Source: Gemelliphila palaticanis (GTDB lineage: Bacteria; Bacillota; Bacilli; Staphylococcales; Gemellaceae). Taken from it: 64,000 bases of DNA. A program made the position numbers and the translations under genes. Below are positions 16,976-26,644 of the stretch, piece after piece. The DNA lies in the NCBI GenBank assembly GCA_013415235.1, contig JACBYF010000004.1:1-64000 (forward strand), in the 5' to 3' direction. The notes under the pieces are model-generated. The model saw only the letters and a program-made list of their open reading frames with translations, did no database searches and was not told the DNA's origin. Position 1 is the first letter of the stretch. Each line of letters starts with the position of its first letter.

Positions 16976-18277
16976 ATGCAAGGAATAATAGTATTTATAT
17001 TAGTATTTTTTATAGTAGTTACAGTTCATGAATTAGGACACTTTATAGCAGCTAAGAGAGCGGGGATTTTGTGTCAGGAATTTGCAATAGGATTTGGACC
17101 TAAAATATTTCACAAAAAAATAGGAGAAACTAACTTTACTATTAGGTTGTTGCCAGTAGGTGGATATGTTAAAATGCCTGATAATGTTTTTGATTTTAAT
17201 AATGAAGTATCTCCTTATGATATAAAAAAAGGAATGAAGGTTTATTTAAAGCTTGATGAAAATAATTGTGTTGAAAAAATAGTACTTGACAACACTAATG
17301 ATCCAGAGTATGTAAGTTTAGAGGTTAACGAATATGATTTAACAGAAAAATTATTCATTGATGGATTTTCTTCTGGTGGTCAAGATTTAGAATATTATAA
17401 AGTAAATGAAAATGCTTGTGTTGTATTTTCTGGGATGGAGGAACAGATAGCACCTATTCATAGAATGTTTTCATCACACTCTTGGTACAAAAAATTTATT
17501 ACTTTGTTTGCAGGACCACTTATGAATTTCATTTTAGCTTTGCTAATTTTTATAGGAATGGCTGCTTATAATGGAGTTCCTATGGATAAAGTAGTTGTTG
17601 GGAATGTATTAGAAAATTCACCTGCCCAAAAGTATGGTTTATTAGTAAATGATGAAATAAAAGAAATAAATGGGGTTCAGGTTAATAATTGGTCAGAATT
17701 TAAAAATGAAGTTGTAAATATTAAAGAAAATACTATAGATTTAAAAATTGTTAGAGATTCTAAAGAAGAAATTATAAAGCTAAATCCAGAAATAGTTTCT
17801 GATCCAGATAATAAAGGAAAAGAAGTAAAAAAATATTATTTAGGAATAGAACAGAAACTTGAAAAAAATTTCGTTAAATCTATATCTTATGGTGCTAAAG
17901 AAACACTTTATTATTCAACACTTATATTTACAGGTATAATAAAGCTATTTTCTTCTATATTTACTGGAGGATTTAGTTTAGATCAATTAGGAGGACCTGT
18001 TGCAATATACGAAATAACTTCTAATGTAGCTAAAAATGGGCTATTTACAACACTTAGGTGGATAGGTTTACTTAGTGTTAACCTAGGTCTTATGAATTTA
18101 ATTCCTATACCTGTTTTAGATGGAGGAAGAATAATATTTGTTCTTTATGAGGGTATTTTCAAAAAGCCAATTAGTAAAAAAGCACAATATTATGCTACAG
18201 CAGTGTTTAGTGTTTTATTGATAATCTTAATGTTAGCAGTAACTTGGAATGATATAACAAGGCTATTTAATAAGTAA
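16976..18277 (+). CDS. rseP: Site-2 intramembrane zinc metalloprotease RseP/RasP
   Basis: The 433-residue protein has the metalloprotease motif HELGH at residues 18-22 in the first membrane helix, a PDZ domain (about 190-265, ENSPAQKYGLLVNDEIKEING), and NLIPIPVLDGGRI with the third zinc ligand Asp near residue 380. S2P proteases cut transmembrane anti-sigma factors and leftover signal peptides. An insertion of roughly 100 residues sits between HELGH and the second helix (about 65-165). It is last in uppS-cdsA-rseP. Confidence 0.95.
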   Translation: MQGIIVFILVFFIVVTVHELGHFIAAKRAGILCQEFAIGFGPKIFHKKIGETNFTIRLLPVGGYVKMPDNVFDFNNEVSPYDIKKGMKVYLKLDENNCVEKIVLDNTNDPEYVSLEVNEYDLTEKLFIDGFSSGGQDLEYYKVNENACVVFSGMEEQIAPIHRMFSSHSWYKKFITLFAGPLMNFILALLIFIGMAAYNGVPMDKVVVGNVLENSPAQKYGLLVNDEIKEINGVQVNNWSEFKNEVVNIKENTIDLKIVRDSKEEIIKLNPEIVSDPDNKGKEVKKYYLGIEQKLEKNFVKSISYGAKETLYYSTLIFTGIIKLFSSIFTGGFSLDQLGGPVAIYEITSNVAKNGLFTTLRWIGLLSVNLGLMNLIPIPVLDGGRIIFVLYEGIFKKPISKKAQYYATAVFSVLLIILMLAVTWNDITRLFNK

Positions 18278-18336
18278 TTAAGTAAAGATATTAAAATTTT
18301 GTATGTAAGTTTCTTTATTAATATTATAAATTAAAG

Positions 18337-18378
18337 AAATGGATACAATTCTGTATATAACAGAATGTATCCATTTTT
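18337..18378 (+). terminator. Terminator after rseP
   Basis: AAATGGATACA-ATTCTGT pairs with ACAGAA-TGTATCCATTT around a short AT loop, then TTTTT. It closes uppS-cdsA-rseP. Confidence 0.88.
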
Positions 18379-18522
18379 ATTTATAAGTGATAGCAAAAAA
18401 GCTATAAAAATATTTATTAAGTATATTCTTATAATAAATTGAATATTTTAATTGAGATTAATATTATTTTAACATCAGCTGAACTTATATTTTAAATTTA
18501 TCGTATAATACCTTTGAAAGTG

Positions 18523-18539
18523 TTAACATAAAATGTTAA
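18523..18539 (+). promoter_or_regulatory. Palindrome upstream of fbp, possible operator
   Basis: TTAACAT-AAA-ATGTTAA is a perfect 7-bp inverted repeat ending 28 bases before the fbp start. It lies just downstream of a TATAAT at 18504-18509, so a bound protein could block transcription. It does not match the cre consensus that I know. The rest of the gap 18379-18567 shows nothing else recognisable. Confidence 0.4.
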
Positions 18540-18567
18540 AATTATATTATAAATAAGGAGGATTTAT

Positions 18568-20520
18568 ATGAAAATTACTAAAGATCACTTAGAACTATTA
18601 TCTAAAAGTTATAAAAATATAAATGAAGTAAGTAGAGAAATAATAAATTTAGAGTCTATTTTATCTTTGCCAAAAGGGACAGAGCACTTTATAAGCGATA
18701 TTCATGGAGAATTTGAAGCATTTGATCATATTTTAAGAAATGGATCGGGGGTCATAAAAGAAAAGTTAAAAGAAATTTTTGATAAGAGGCTAACAACAAA
18801 AGAAATTAATTTATTAGCTACTACTATATATTATCCAGAAGAAAAATTAGAACTTATAAAAAAGAATATTAATAAGAAAGAATATATAGAGTTTAAAAAA
18901 ATATTAATTTTAAGACTACTAGAGGTTACTAGGATGGCTGCAAGAAAGTATACTCGATCTAAAGTTAGAAAAATATTACCTACTAGTTTTAGTTATGTTA
19001 TAGAAGAACTTTTATATAAAATGGACATAACTAAAGATAAAACAAATTATTATGATGCAATACTAGATTGTATAATTGAATTAGAAAAAGCAGAAGATTT
19101 TATAAAAGAGTTATCTTTTATTATTCAAAGATTAGTAGTAAATCATTTACATATAGTAGGTGATATATATGATAGGGGACCATTTCCAGATAAAATAATG
19201 GATAGATTAATTAGCTATCATTCAGTTGATATACAATGGGGTAACCATGATATGTTGTGGATAGGAGCTAGCTGTGGAGATTTAATTTGTATAGCCAATG
19301 TACTTAGAATTTGTGCTAGATATGACAATCTAGACATAGTAGAGGATAGGTATGGAATATCATTACGAGGATTATTAAATTTAAGTGATCATTTTTATAA
19401 GGATGATGATTGTTTAGAATTTATACCTAAATTGTCTAACCAAAATAAGGCAAAATATAGTGAGTTTGAATTGAAACAGATAGCTAGAATGCACAAGGCA
19501 ATATCAATAATACAATTTAAATTAGAAAAACAAGCTATAAAAAGAAATCCAGATTTTAATTTACATAGAAGGCTTTTGTTAGATAAAATAGATTATAACA
19601 ATGGAACTATTAATATAAATAATAAAATTTATAAATTAACAAGTTGTAATTTTCCTACAATAGATAAAAAAGATGTCTATAAATTAACCAAAGAAGAAGA
19701 AACATTAATTTTAAAAATTAGAAAGTTATTTGTTTCTAGTGAAAAATTAAGAAAACATATTGATTTTATTCTTAATAATGGAAGTATGTATAAATGTTAT
19801 AATGAAAATTTACTATTACACGGATGCATGCCTAGTGACGAAAAAGGTAATTTTCAATCATTTATATATAAAAACAAAAAGTATTCAGGAAAAAATATGC
19901 TTGACTTCTTTGATGAAAAAGTTAGAAGAGCATTTTATTCAAAGCAAAATATAGGGGATGATATATTCTTTTATTTATGGCAGGGAGAGTATTCACCTCT
20001 ATTTGGTAAAAAAGATATGACTACTTTTGAAAGATATTTTATTTCTGATAAAGAAGCACATATTGAAGAAAAAAATAAGTATTATGAATTAAGAGATAAC
20101 GTAGATTATTGTAATAAGTTGCTTTTAGAATTTGGACTTGATCCTAGTGGTCATATAATTAACGGACATACCCCTGTTAAAGCTAAAAAAGGAGAGGATC
20201 CAATAAAAGCAGCAGGAAGAACAATAGTTATAGATGGAGGTATGTCAAGAGCTTACCATAATACTACAGGCCACGGAGGATATACTTTAACATATAACTC
20301 TTATGGATTACAGATAATGAAACATAACATATTTAGTAGTAAAGAACAATCTATAAAAGAAGAAACAGACATAGTTTCAACTAAGAGGGTAGTAGACGAG
20401 ATATTAGTAAGAAAAACTATAAAAGACACAGATATAGGTAAGAATATAATAAAAGAAATATTACAATTAAAGAGATTATTAAAAGAATATAAAACTGGTA
20501 AAATAAGAGAAAAGTTTTAA
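18568..20520 (+). CDS. fbp: Fructose-1,6-bisphosphatase, class III
   Basis: The 650-residue length and the metallophosphatase motifs DIHGEFEAF, GDIYDRGP and GNHDMLW identify the class III FBPase of Firmicutes; INGHTPVKAKKGE and DGGMSRAYHNTTGHGGYTL occur near the C-terminus. It dephosphorylates fructose 1,6-bisphosphate in gluconeogenesis and depends on manganese. The ATG follows AAGGAGG. It appears monocistronic at its 5' side. A possible operator lies in the gap upstream. Confidence 0.97.
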   Translation: MKITKDHLELLSKSYKNINEVSREIINLESILSLPKGTEHFISDIHGEFEAFDHILRNGSGVIKEKLKEIFDKRLTTKEINLLATTIYYPEEKLELIKKNINKKEYIEFKKILILRLLEVTRMAARKYTRSKVRKILPTSFSYVIEELLYKMDITKDKTNYYDAILDCIIELEKAEDFIKELSFIIQRLVVNHLHIVGDIYDRGPFPDKIMDRLISYHSVDIQWGNHDMLWIGASCGDLICIANVLRICARYDNLDIVEDRYGISLRGLLNLSDHFYKDDDCLEFIPKLSNQNKAKYSEFELKQIARMHKAISIIQFKLEKQAIKRNPDFNLHRRLLLDKIDYNNGTININNKIYKLTSCNFPTIDKKDVYKLTKEEETLILKIRKLFVSSEKLRKHIDFILNNGSMYKCYNENLLLHGCMPSDEKGNFQSFIYKNKKYSGKNMLDFFDEKVRRAFYSKQNIGDDIFFYLWQGEYSPLFGKKDMTTFERYFISDKEAHIEEKNKYYELRDNVDYCNKLLLEFGLDPSGHIINGHTPVKAKKGEDPIKAAGRTIVIDGGMSRAYHNTTGHGGYTLTYNSYGLQIMKHNIFSSKEQSIKEETDIVSTKRVVDEILVRKTIKDTDIGKNIIKEILQLKRLLKEYKTGKIREKF

Positions 20521-20586
20521 AATTTTATTTATATAACAGACAAAACATTGTATAATGTATTAATAAAATATATTGGAGGATTAATA

Positions 20587-21363
20587 TTGAGAATAGTTTT
20601 AATTTGTAAATACGATGGTACTAATTATCATGGATTTCAAATACAGTCTAATCATTTAACAGTACAAGAAGTTATAGAAAAAAGTTTAAAAAAAATACAT
20701 AAAGGACTAGATATTAGAATACATATGAGCGGTAGAACAGATAGTGGAGTACATGCTTATTGCCAACCCATACATTTTGATACGCATTTAAGTATAAGTA
20801 ATGAGGGATGGATAAGATCTGTAAATGCTTATCTTCCCAAGGATGTAAGGATAATAGATGCTATAAACCTAGGTAATAGTGATTTTCATGTTAGATTTAA
20901 TAGTGTAGAAAAGACGTATGAGTATAAATTATTTATAGGTAGATATGTAGATCCATTTCTAGTTAATTACGTAGGTCATTATCCATTAAAATTTGATTAT
21001 AATAAAGCAAAAGAGTGCATTCCTTATTTTTTAGGAACACATGATTTTAGTTCTTTTTGTTCTAAAAATAGCAGTATTGAAAATAAAATAAGGACCATAC
21101 ACAATTTTAAAATAGAACAATCAGGGAATTTAGTTACTTTTGAAATAACAGGTGATGGATTTTTATATAATATGGTTAGAATAATAGTTGGTACTATTAT
21201 AGATGTCGCACATGGAAAATACGATAAAGAGTATATAAAATATATTTTTCAAAGAAGAGATCGATCTTTAGCAGGAAAAAGAGCAGATGCTTCAGGATTG
21301 TATTTAAAAAGTATAAAGTATGATAATAAACTAGTTAATAACTTTTTAAAAAATAATATATAG
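20587..21363 (+). CDS. truA: tRNA pseudouridine(38-40) synthase
   Basis: The frame opens at 20548, but the TTG at 20587 follows GGAGG and gives the canonical LRIVLICKYDGTNYHGFQ, 258 residues. The catalytic aspartate is in SGRTDSGVHA; RFNSVEKTYEY and the C-terminal VRIIVGTIIDV are typical of TruA. It isomerises uridines 38-40 in the anticodon arm of many tRNAs. A TATAAT at 20551-20556 lies in the gap after fbp but has no convincing -35. Confidence 0.94.
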   Translation: MRIVLICKYDGTNYHGFQIQSNHLTVQEVIEKSLKKIHKGLDIRIHMSGRTDSGVHAYCQPIHFDTHLSISNEGWIRSVNAYLPKDVRIIDAINLGNSDFHVRFNSVEKTYEYKLFIGRYVDPFLVNYVGHYPLKFDYNKAKECIPYFLGTHDFSSFCSKNSSIENKIRTIHNFKIEQSGNLVTFEITGDGFLYNMVRIIVGTIIDVAHGKYDKEYIKYIFQRRDRSLAGKRADASGLYLKSIKYDNKLVNNFLKNNI

Positions 21364-21396
21364 AGAATTATGACTATAATAAATATTTTAAATTGC

Positions 21397-21425
21397 TTTG
21401 TTTTTTTATAAAAAAATGATATAAT
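21397..21425 (+). promoter_or_regulatory. Promoter of ezrA
   Basis: TTTGTT (21397-21402), 17-base spacer, TATAAT (21420-21425) with TG one base upstream. It lies in the gap between truA and ezrA. Confidence 0.55.
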
Positions 21426-21473
21426 TTTCAATGTATTTATTTTTTATTTAAATAAAATTTAGGAGGTAAAAGT

Positions 21474-23174
21474 ATGGTATATTTTTACGGTATTATTTTA
21501 ATAGTTTTAATATTAGGTATAGTGTACTTATTTGTATTAAAAAGTAGAAAAAAAGATGAGTTATTACCACTGAAAGCAATACAGGATGAATTAGAAAGAG
21601 AAACTTTATCTGATGAATTAAAACAAGTAAAAAATCTTAATCTTTCAGGGAAAGCACAAAATTGGTATGAAGATTGGGAAAGTTCATGGTATGAAATACA
21701 AAGTATAGATATAGAAGAATTAGATAAAGATTTATATCAAGCTGATGAGTATATAGATAAGTTTAACTTCAAAAAAGCAGATGAAATAATTTTTAATTGT
21801 GGAGAAAATATTGCTTCTATAAAAGGTAAAATAGAAACTATAAGAAGTGAAATAAAACAATTATCAGAAATAGAACCCAAAAATAAAGAAAAATACGAAG
21901 ATGTTGTTAGAGAATATAAAGATCTTAATAGAGAAATATTAGCTAAAAGGCATCAATATGGAGCTGCAGCAGATGGATTTGAAGAAGAAATAAAATTAAT
22001 AGCACCAAAACTAGAAAGCTTTAAGAGTATGACGTCTTCTGGAAAGTTTATAGAAGCTGAAGAAATAATAGATGAAGTAAATTTAGAAGTTATAGATTTA
22101 AAGGAAAGAATATCAATTTTACCGGAGATACTTAAAGAAATTGAAAAAACAACACCAGCTCAAATACAAGCACTTAAATTAAAAATAGAAGAAATGGAAA
22201 AAAAAGGTTTTAAATTATCTCATCTTGAAATTTCGTCTAAAATAGAAAATTGTGTTTGGCAATTAAATGAAGCTCGTGAAAAAGTTAAATCTGGGAATAT
22301 AGACCTTATAGAAAATATACTAGATGGCATATATGACATTATAGATGAAGTTTCTAATAGTTTAAAGAAAGAAATAGAATATAAAAAGTTTATTGAAGAA
22401 AATTATTCAATTGTTAAGGATAAACTAGATAAGCAAGATAGACTAAATGAAGCTTTGTATAATAATATTCAAGAAATAAAAAATAGATATCATATATATT
22501 CGGAAGATGAAGAAATGATTAATAAAAATTATGATCATTTAAGCAATCTTATTGAAGTAAAGAAAGACATAGATGTTTATATTAGCAATCAACCTAGATT
22601 AAACTATAAAGATTTAAAAGAAAAAGTTCAAGTTATGATAAATGATTTGGAAGAAATAGAAGAGTCTCAAACTAATTATTCAAAATATTTAACAGGATTA
22701 AGAGAAGAAGAACTTTATTCTAGAGAAAAATTAAATTATATAAATCAAGAAAAAGAAATAATAAGAAGAAAGTTGTCTAATTCAAGAGTTCCAGGATTTA
22801 GTGATAGATTTGTTGTACTTTATAAAGAAGTAACAGATAGTTATAAGTACGCTGTTGAAGAGTTAAAGAAAGAACCTATGAATATAGATTTAGTAAGAGA
22901 ATCAGTTGCAGAAGCACTAGAATCTTTAAATATTTATAAGACAGAAGTTCATAGTATTTTAACAGATATAGAATTAATAGAGAAATTAATTAGATACACA
23001 AATAGATATAGAAAAGATAATTTAGAATTGCATAAACAATTAAATATTGCAGAACAGTACTATAAAGAGTATAGATATAATAAGACATTAGAAATAATCA
23101 AAACAGCTCTAGATAAGGTTGATAATGGAGCCTATGATAAAATAAGAAGAGAAGTAAAAGAAAGAATACAATAG
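21474..23174 (+). CDS. ezrA: Septation ring formation regulator EzrA
   Basis: The 566-residue protein has an N-terminal membrane helix (about 2-21, outside-in orientation) and then a long, highly charged helical region with spectrin-like coiled coils to the end, the EzrA architecture and length. Sequence near residue 65, NWYEDWESSWYEI, is characteristic. EzrA binds FtsZ, limits Z rings to mid-cell, and links FtsZ to wall synthesis enzymes. It has its own promoter and terminator. Confidence 0.92.
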   Translation: MVYFYGIILIVLILGIVYLFVLKSRKKDELLPLKAIQDELERETLSDELKQVKNLNLSGKAQNWYEDWESSWYEIQSIDIEELDKDLYQADEYIDKFNFKKADEIIFNCGENIASIKGKIETIRSEIKQLSEIEPKNKEKYEDVVREYKDLNREILAKRHQYGAAADGFEEEIKLIAPKLESFKSMTSSGKFIEAEEIIDEVNLEVIDLKERISILPEILKEIEKTTPAQIQALKLKIEEMEKKGFKLSHLEISSKIENCVWQLNEAREKVKSGNIDLIENILDGIYDIIDEVSNSLKKEIEYKKFIEENYSIVKDKLDKQDRLNEALYNNIQEIKNRYHIYSEDEEMINKNYDHLSNLIEVKKDIDVYISNQPRLNYKDLKEKVQVMINDLEEIEESQTNYSKYLTGLREEELYSREKLNYINQEKEIIRRKLSNSRVPGFSDRFVVLYKEVTDSYKYAVEELKKEPMNIDLVRESVAEALESLNIYKTEVHSILTDIELIEKLIRYTNRYRKDNLELHKQLNIAEQYYKEYRYNKTLEIIKTALDKVDNGAYDKIRREVKERIQ

Positions 23175-23183
23175 ATATAAAAT

Positions 23184-23227
23184 AAAAGTAACTAATCATA
23201 AAATTTTAGTTACTTTTATTTTTTTTA
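23184..23227 (+). terminator. Terminator after ezrA
   Basis: AAAAGTAACTAA pairs perfectly with TTAGTTACTTTT around a 10-base loop, followed by ATTTTTTTT. Confidence 0.92.
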
Positions 23228-23256
23228 TTGAAAATTATTTCATTATATAGTAAAAT
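23228..23256 (+). promoter_or_regulatory. Candidate promoter of the pot operon
   Basis: TTGAAA (23228-23233), 17-base spacer, TAAAAT (23251-23256). It directly follows the ezrA terminator and would give a leader of about 120 bases before the regulator gene. Confidence 0.5.
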
Positions 23257-23316
23257 ACAGTATAGTAACAATAAAAACAAACAATTTGTTTAATATTAGT
23301 TAACAGAAATACATAA

Positions 23317-23368
23317 AGTTTACTAGAGTTAAACTTAGTTTATTTTTAGTTACGTAATACTAAACTAA
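23317..23368 (+). promoter_or_regulatory. Cluster of AGTTTA half-sites, candidate operator for the pot regulator
   Basis: Four copies of AGTTTA lie in 50 bases: forward at 23317 and 23337, inverted (TAAACT) at 23330 and 23361. The second pair extends to a perfect 8-bp inverted repeat, TTAGTTTA-N18-TAAACTAA (23335-23368). They sit immediately upstream of an XRE-type regulator, as expected of autoregulation. Function is inferred. Confidence 0.5.
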
Positions 23369-23381
23369 TATAAGGAGTTTT

Positions 23382-23927
23382 ATGAACTTAATAGGATATA
23401 GATTAAAAAAATTGAGAATTCAAAAGGGACTCACCCAGGAAGAATTAGGAGAAAGGACAGATTTATCAAAGGGATATATTTCTCAGGTTGAGAGAGACTT
23501 ATCGTCCCCATCCATGGAGACATTTTTTAATATTTTACAAGTATTAGGATGTGAGCCTAAAGATTTTTTTGATAACAAGTCTTCAGAACAACAAATATTA
23601 TATACTGTAGATGATCAAACAGTTTATGAAGAAACTGACGATCTTTATAAACTTACGTGGCTAGTTCCAGAATCTAATGAAAAGGAAATGGAATCTTTAA
23701 TACTTACTTTAGAAAGTAATAGTAGCTACAAAACTTTTGATCCGTCTGAATCAGAAACACTCTGCTATGTATTAAAAGGGAAATGCCTTTTAACTTTTGG
23801 AGATAAAGAGTACATTGCAGAAGAAAATGAAACTTTTTATTTTAATGCCACAGATGAACATACACTATCTAATCCATTTTCTGAGATTTGTGAGGTTTTA
23901 ATAGTGGCAACAAATTCGTATTTATAG
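23382..23927 (+). CDS. XRE-family regulator with cupin domain (PuuR/PotR-like)
   Basis: The 181-residue protein has an N-terminal helix-turn-helix (about 7-60, with GLTQEELGERTDLSKGYISQVERDLSSPS) and a C-terminal cupin barrel (about 110-178). This two-domain layout is shared with PuuR, which senses polyamines. It lies 9 bases before potA in an apparent five-gene operon, so it probably tunes polyamine uptake in response to putrescine or spermidine; that is inferred from context. The start follows AAGGAG. Confidence 0.9.
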   Translation: MNLIGYRLKKLRIQKGLTQEELGERTDLSKGYISQVERDLSSPSMETFFNILQVLGCEPKDFFDNKSSEQQILYTVDDQTVYEETDDLYKLTWLVPESNEKEMESLILTLESNSSYKTFDPSESETLCYVLKGKCLLTFGDKEYIAEENETFYFNATDEHTLSNPFSEICEVLIVATNSYL

Positions 23928-23936
23928 GAGATAGAA

Positions 23937-25025
23937 ATGACAAATATAGTTGAATTTAAAAATGTATCTATGACTTTTGGTAAAACAAATGTATTAAAAA
24001 ATATAGATTTAGAAATAGAAAAAGGTAAATTTTATACTTTATTAGGACCTAGTGGTTGTGGTAAAAGCACAATATTAAAATTAATTGGAGGCTTCCTTGA
24101 GCCTACTTCAGGAGATGTATTAATTGATAACAAAGTTGTGAATACTGTACCAGCTAATTTAAGACAAGTAAATACTGTGTTTCAAGATTATGCACTATTC
24201 CCTCATATGAATGTTTTTGAAAATGTTGCATTTGGATTAAGGGTAAAAAATGAGAAAAAAGAAGCTATAGATAGAAAAGTAAAAAGAGCCCTAAAATTAG
24301 TTAATCTTTCAGGATTTGAAAAACGTGAAATAAAAGAAATGAGTGGAGGTCAGCAACAAAGAGTAGCTATAGCTAGAGCAATCGTAAATGAACCTGAATT
24401 AATACTTCTTGATGAATCGTTATCTGCATTAGATTTAAAGTTAAGACAAGAAATGCAATATGAACTTAGAGAATTGCAACAACAGACAGGAATAACTTTT
24501 ATTTATGTAACGCATGATCAAGAAGAAGCTCTAGCCATGAGTGATTATATTTTTGTTATGAACAATGGAAAAATAGAGCAAAGTGGAACACCTTTAGATA
24601 TATATGATGAGCCAGTTAATAGATTTGTAGCAGACTTTATAGGAGAGTCAAATATAGTAAATGCAGTAATGATCGATGATTATTTAGTAGAAATATATGG
24701 AAAACAATATGAATGTGTTGATGCTGGTCTAGATAAAAATAAAAGGGTAGAAGTTGTTATCAGGCCCGAAGACATAGAAATTAAAGATCAAGAAAAAGGA
24801 AAAATAAATGTTGTAGTTGATACACAATTATTTAGAGGAGTACATTATGAAATATGCTGTTTAGATGATCAATATAACGAATGGATAGTTCATTCAACAA
24901 AAGCAGCAGAGCCAGGAAAATCAGTATCATTAGACTTTGATCCAGAATCAATACATATAATGGTTCCGGGTGAAACAGAAGAAGAATTTGATGCTAGACT
25001 TGAAGCATACGAAGAGGAGGAGTAA
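23937..25025 (+). CDS. potA: Spermidine/putrescine ABC transporter ATP-binding protein
   Basis: The 362-residue ATPase has Walker [10 protein letters not shown], the Q-loop, signature MSGGQQQR, Walker [13 protein letters not shown] and the switch histidine in THDQEEA, followed by a C-terminal TOBE domain (about 275-350). Together with the PotB/PotC permeases and PotD binding protein encoded next, it forms the polyamine importer. In the signature helix, the DEPLSALD of most homologues reads DESLSALD. The 3' end is separated by one base from potB. Confidence 0.96.
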   Translation: MTNIVEFKNVSMTFGKTNVLKNIDLEIEKGKFYTLLGPSGCGKSTILKLIGGFLEPTSGDVLIDNKVVNTVPANLRQVNTVFQDYALFPHMNVFENVAFGLRVKNEKKEAIDRKVKRALKLVNLSGFEKREIKEMSGGQQQRVAIARAIVNEPELILLDESLSALDLKLRQEMQYELRELQQQTGITFIYVTHDQEEALAMSDYIFVMNNGKIEQSGTPLDIYDEPVNRFVADFIGESNIVNAVMIDDYLVEIYGKQYECVDAGLDKNKRVEVVIRPEDIEIKDQEKGKINVVVDTQLFRGVHYEICCLDDQYNEWIVHSTKAAEPGKSVSLDFDPESIHIMVPGETEEEFDARLEAYEEEE

Positions 25026-25026
25026 A

Positions 25027-25839
25027 ATGTTTGATAAAAAAACTAGATCTATTTTTATAATTCCTTATATAATGTGGATGGCGCTATTTGTGGTATTTCC
25101 ACTTGCCTTAATCCTGTATTATTCTTTCCATGATGTAGATGGAAATTTAAGTTTTATAAATTATCAAGAGTTTTTTGGTAAAACTTATATGTGGATGACA
25201 TTTTATAGTTTTTGGTATGCCTTTTTAGTTACATTAGTATGTCTTATTATAAGTTATCCATTAGCTTTTATAATAAGTAGAATGAAATATAAAGAGCTTA
25301 TAATTTTATTAATAATATTACCGACTTGGATAAATATACTTTTAAAAACTTATGCATTTTTAGGATTGTTCGGTAAATTTGGTAGTATAAATTCTTTATT
25401 AGAATATATAGGTATTGGTACACATGATTTATTGTTTAACTCATTTAGTTTTGTTTTTGTAGCAAGTTATATCTTTTTACCTTTTATGCTACTTCCTATA
25501 TATAACTCAGTATCTGGAATAAACGAGAATATTATATCAGCATCTTATGATTTAGGTGCAGATTTTAAAACAACATTTAGAAAAGTAATATTACCTCTAA
25601 GTATAGAGGGTGTAAAAACAGGTATACAAGTAACTTTTATACCAGCTTTGTCAATATTTATGATTACTAGGTTAATAGCAGGTAATAAAATAATAAATTT
25701 AGGAACAGCTATCGAAGAACATTTTTTAGTAACACAAAATGTTGGATTAGGTTCAACAATAGCAGTATTCTTAATTATAGTTATGGCATTTGTTATGCTA
25801 TTAACAAACAATAAAAATAAATTAGGAGGTAATAAATAA
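25027..25839 (+). CDS. potB: Spermidine/putrescine ABC transporter permease PotB
   Basis: The frame runs further upstream, inside potA, but the ATG at 25027 follows GAGGAGGAG and gives MFDKKTRSIFIIPYIMW, a normal permease start, 270 residues. Six membrane helices and the EAA loop (ASYDLGADFKTTFRKVILPLS) are visible. It forms the inner-membrane channel with PotC. Its stop overlaps the potC start by one base. Confidence 0.94.
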   Translation: MFDKKTRSIFIIPYIMWMALFVVFPLALILYYSFHDVDGNLSFINYQEFFGKTYMWMTFYSFWYAFLVTLVCLIISYPLAFIISRMKYKELIILLIILPTWINILLKTYAFLGLFGKFGSINSLLEYIGIGTHDLLFNSFSFVFVASYIFLPFMLLPIYNSVSGINENIISASYDLGADFKTTFRKVILPLSIEGVKTGIQVTFIPALSIFMITRLIAGNKIINLGTAIEEHFLVTQNVGLGSTIAVFLIIVMAFVMLLTNNKNKLGGNK

Positions 25840-26642
25840 TGAAAAACATATCTTCTAAAATATATTTAGCGGTAATATTTATAATTTTATATATACCTAT
25901 AATATACTTATCATATTACTCATTTAGTTCAGGTAAAAATATGGTGGAATTTCAAGAGTTTTCTTGGATACACTATACAGAACTTTTTGAAAATACAAGA
26001 ATGATGGTAATATTAATAAATACTATAGCAGTAGCGTTACTTTGTGGTGTTTTTTCAGCTATTTTAGGTACACTTGGTGCATTAGGGATATATTCTATAA
26101 GAAGCAATAAATTAAAGAATAGTTATCTTGTAGGAAACAATTTACTTATAGTTAGTCCAGATGTAATAATAGGATGTTCGTTTCTTTTAGTATTTACATT
26201 TATTTCAGATAAATTAGGCTTAGAAAGCGTACAAGGATTTTGGTCTGTACTAATATCTCATATAGCTTTTAGTATACCTATAGTTGTATTAATGGTTTTA
26301 CCTAAACTCTATGAAATGCCTGTATCAATAATTGATGCAGCAGTAGATTTGGGAGCTAGTTATTATCAAGTTGTAACTAAAGTTATAATACCTTATATTA
26401 CTCCAGGTATTCTTGCAGGCTTCTTTATGGGATTAACATATTCTTTAGATGATTTTGCAGTAACTTTCTTTGTTACAGGTAATGGGTTCCAAACTCTTTC
26501 TGTAGAAATATATTCTATGGCTAGACAAGGTATAAACCTTCAAATAAATGCTTTGTCTACAGTAATAACTATATTTGTATTTTTAGCAGTTTTAGTATAT
26601 TACTTAATTAGTGTTAGAAACTTAAAGAAAGAAGGTAAATAA
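25839..26642 (+). CDS. potC: Spermidine/putrescine ABC transporter permease PotC
   Basis: A 267-residue permease with six membrane helices and an EAA loop (AAVDLGASYYQVVTKVIIPYI), the partner of PotB. The segment SLDDFAVTFFVTG is typical of PotC proteins. AGGAGG is located 11 bases before its ATG, inside the end of potB. It is followed after 2 bases by potD. Confidence 0.94.
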   Translation: MKNISSKIYLAVIFIILYIPIIYLSYYSFSSGKNMVEFQEFSWIHYTELFENTRMMVILINTIAVALLCGVFSAILGTLGALGIYSIRSNKLKNSYLVGNNLLIVSPDVIIGCSFLLVFTFISDKLGLESVQGFWSVLISHIAFSIPIVVLMVLPKLYEMPVSIIDAAVDLGASYYQVVTKVIIPYITPGILAGFFMGLTYSLDDFAVTFFVTGNGFQTLSVEIYSMARQGINLQINALSTVITIFVFLAVLVYYLISVRNLKKEGK

Positions 26643-26644
26643 TT

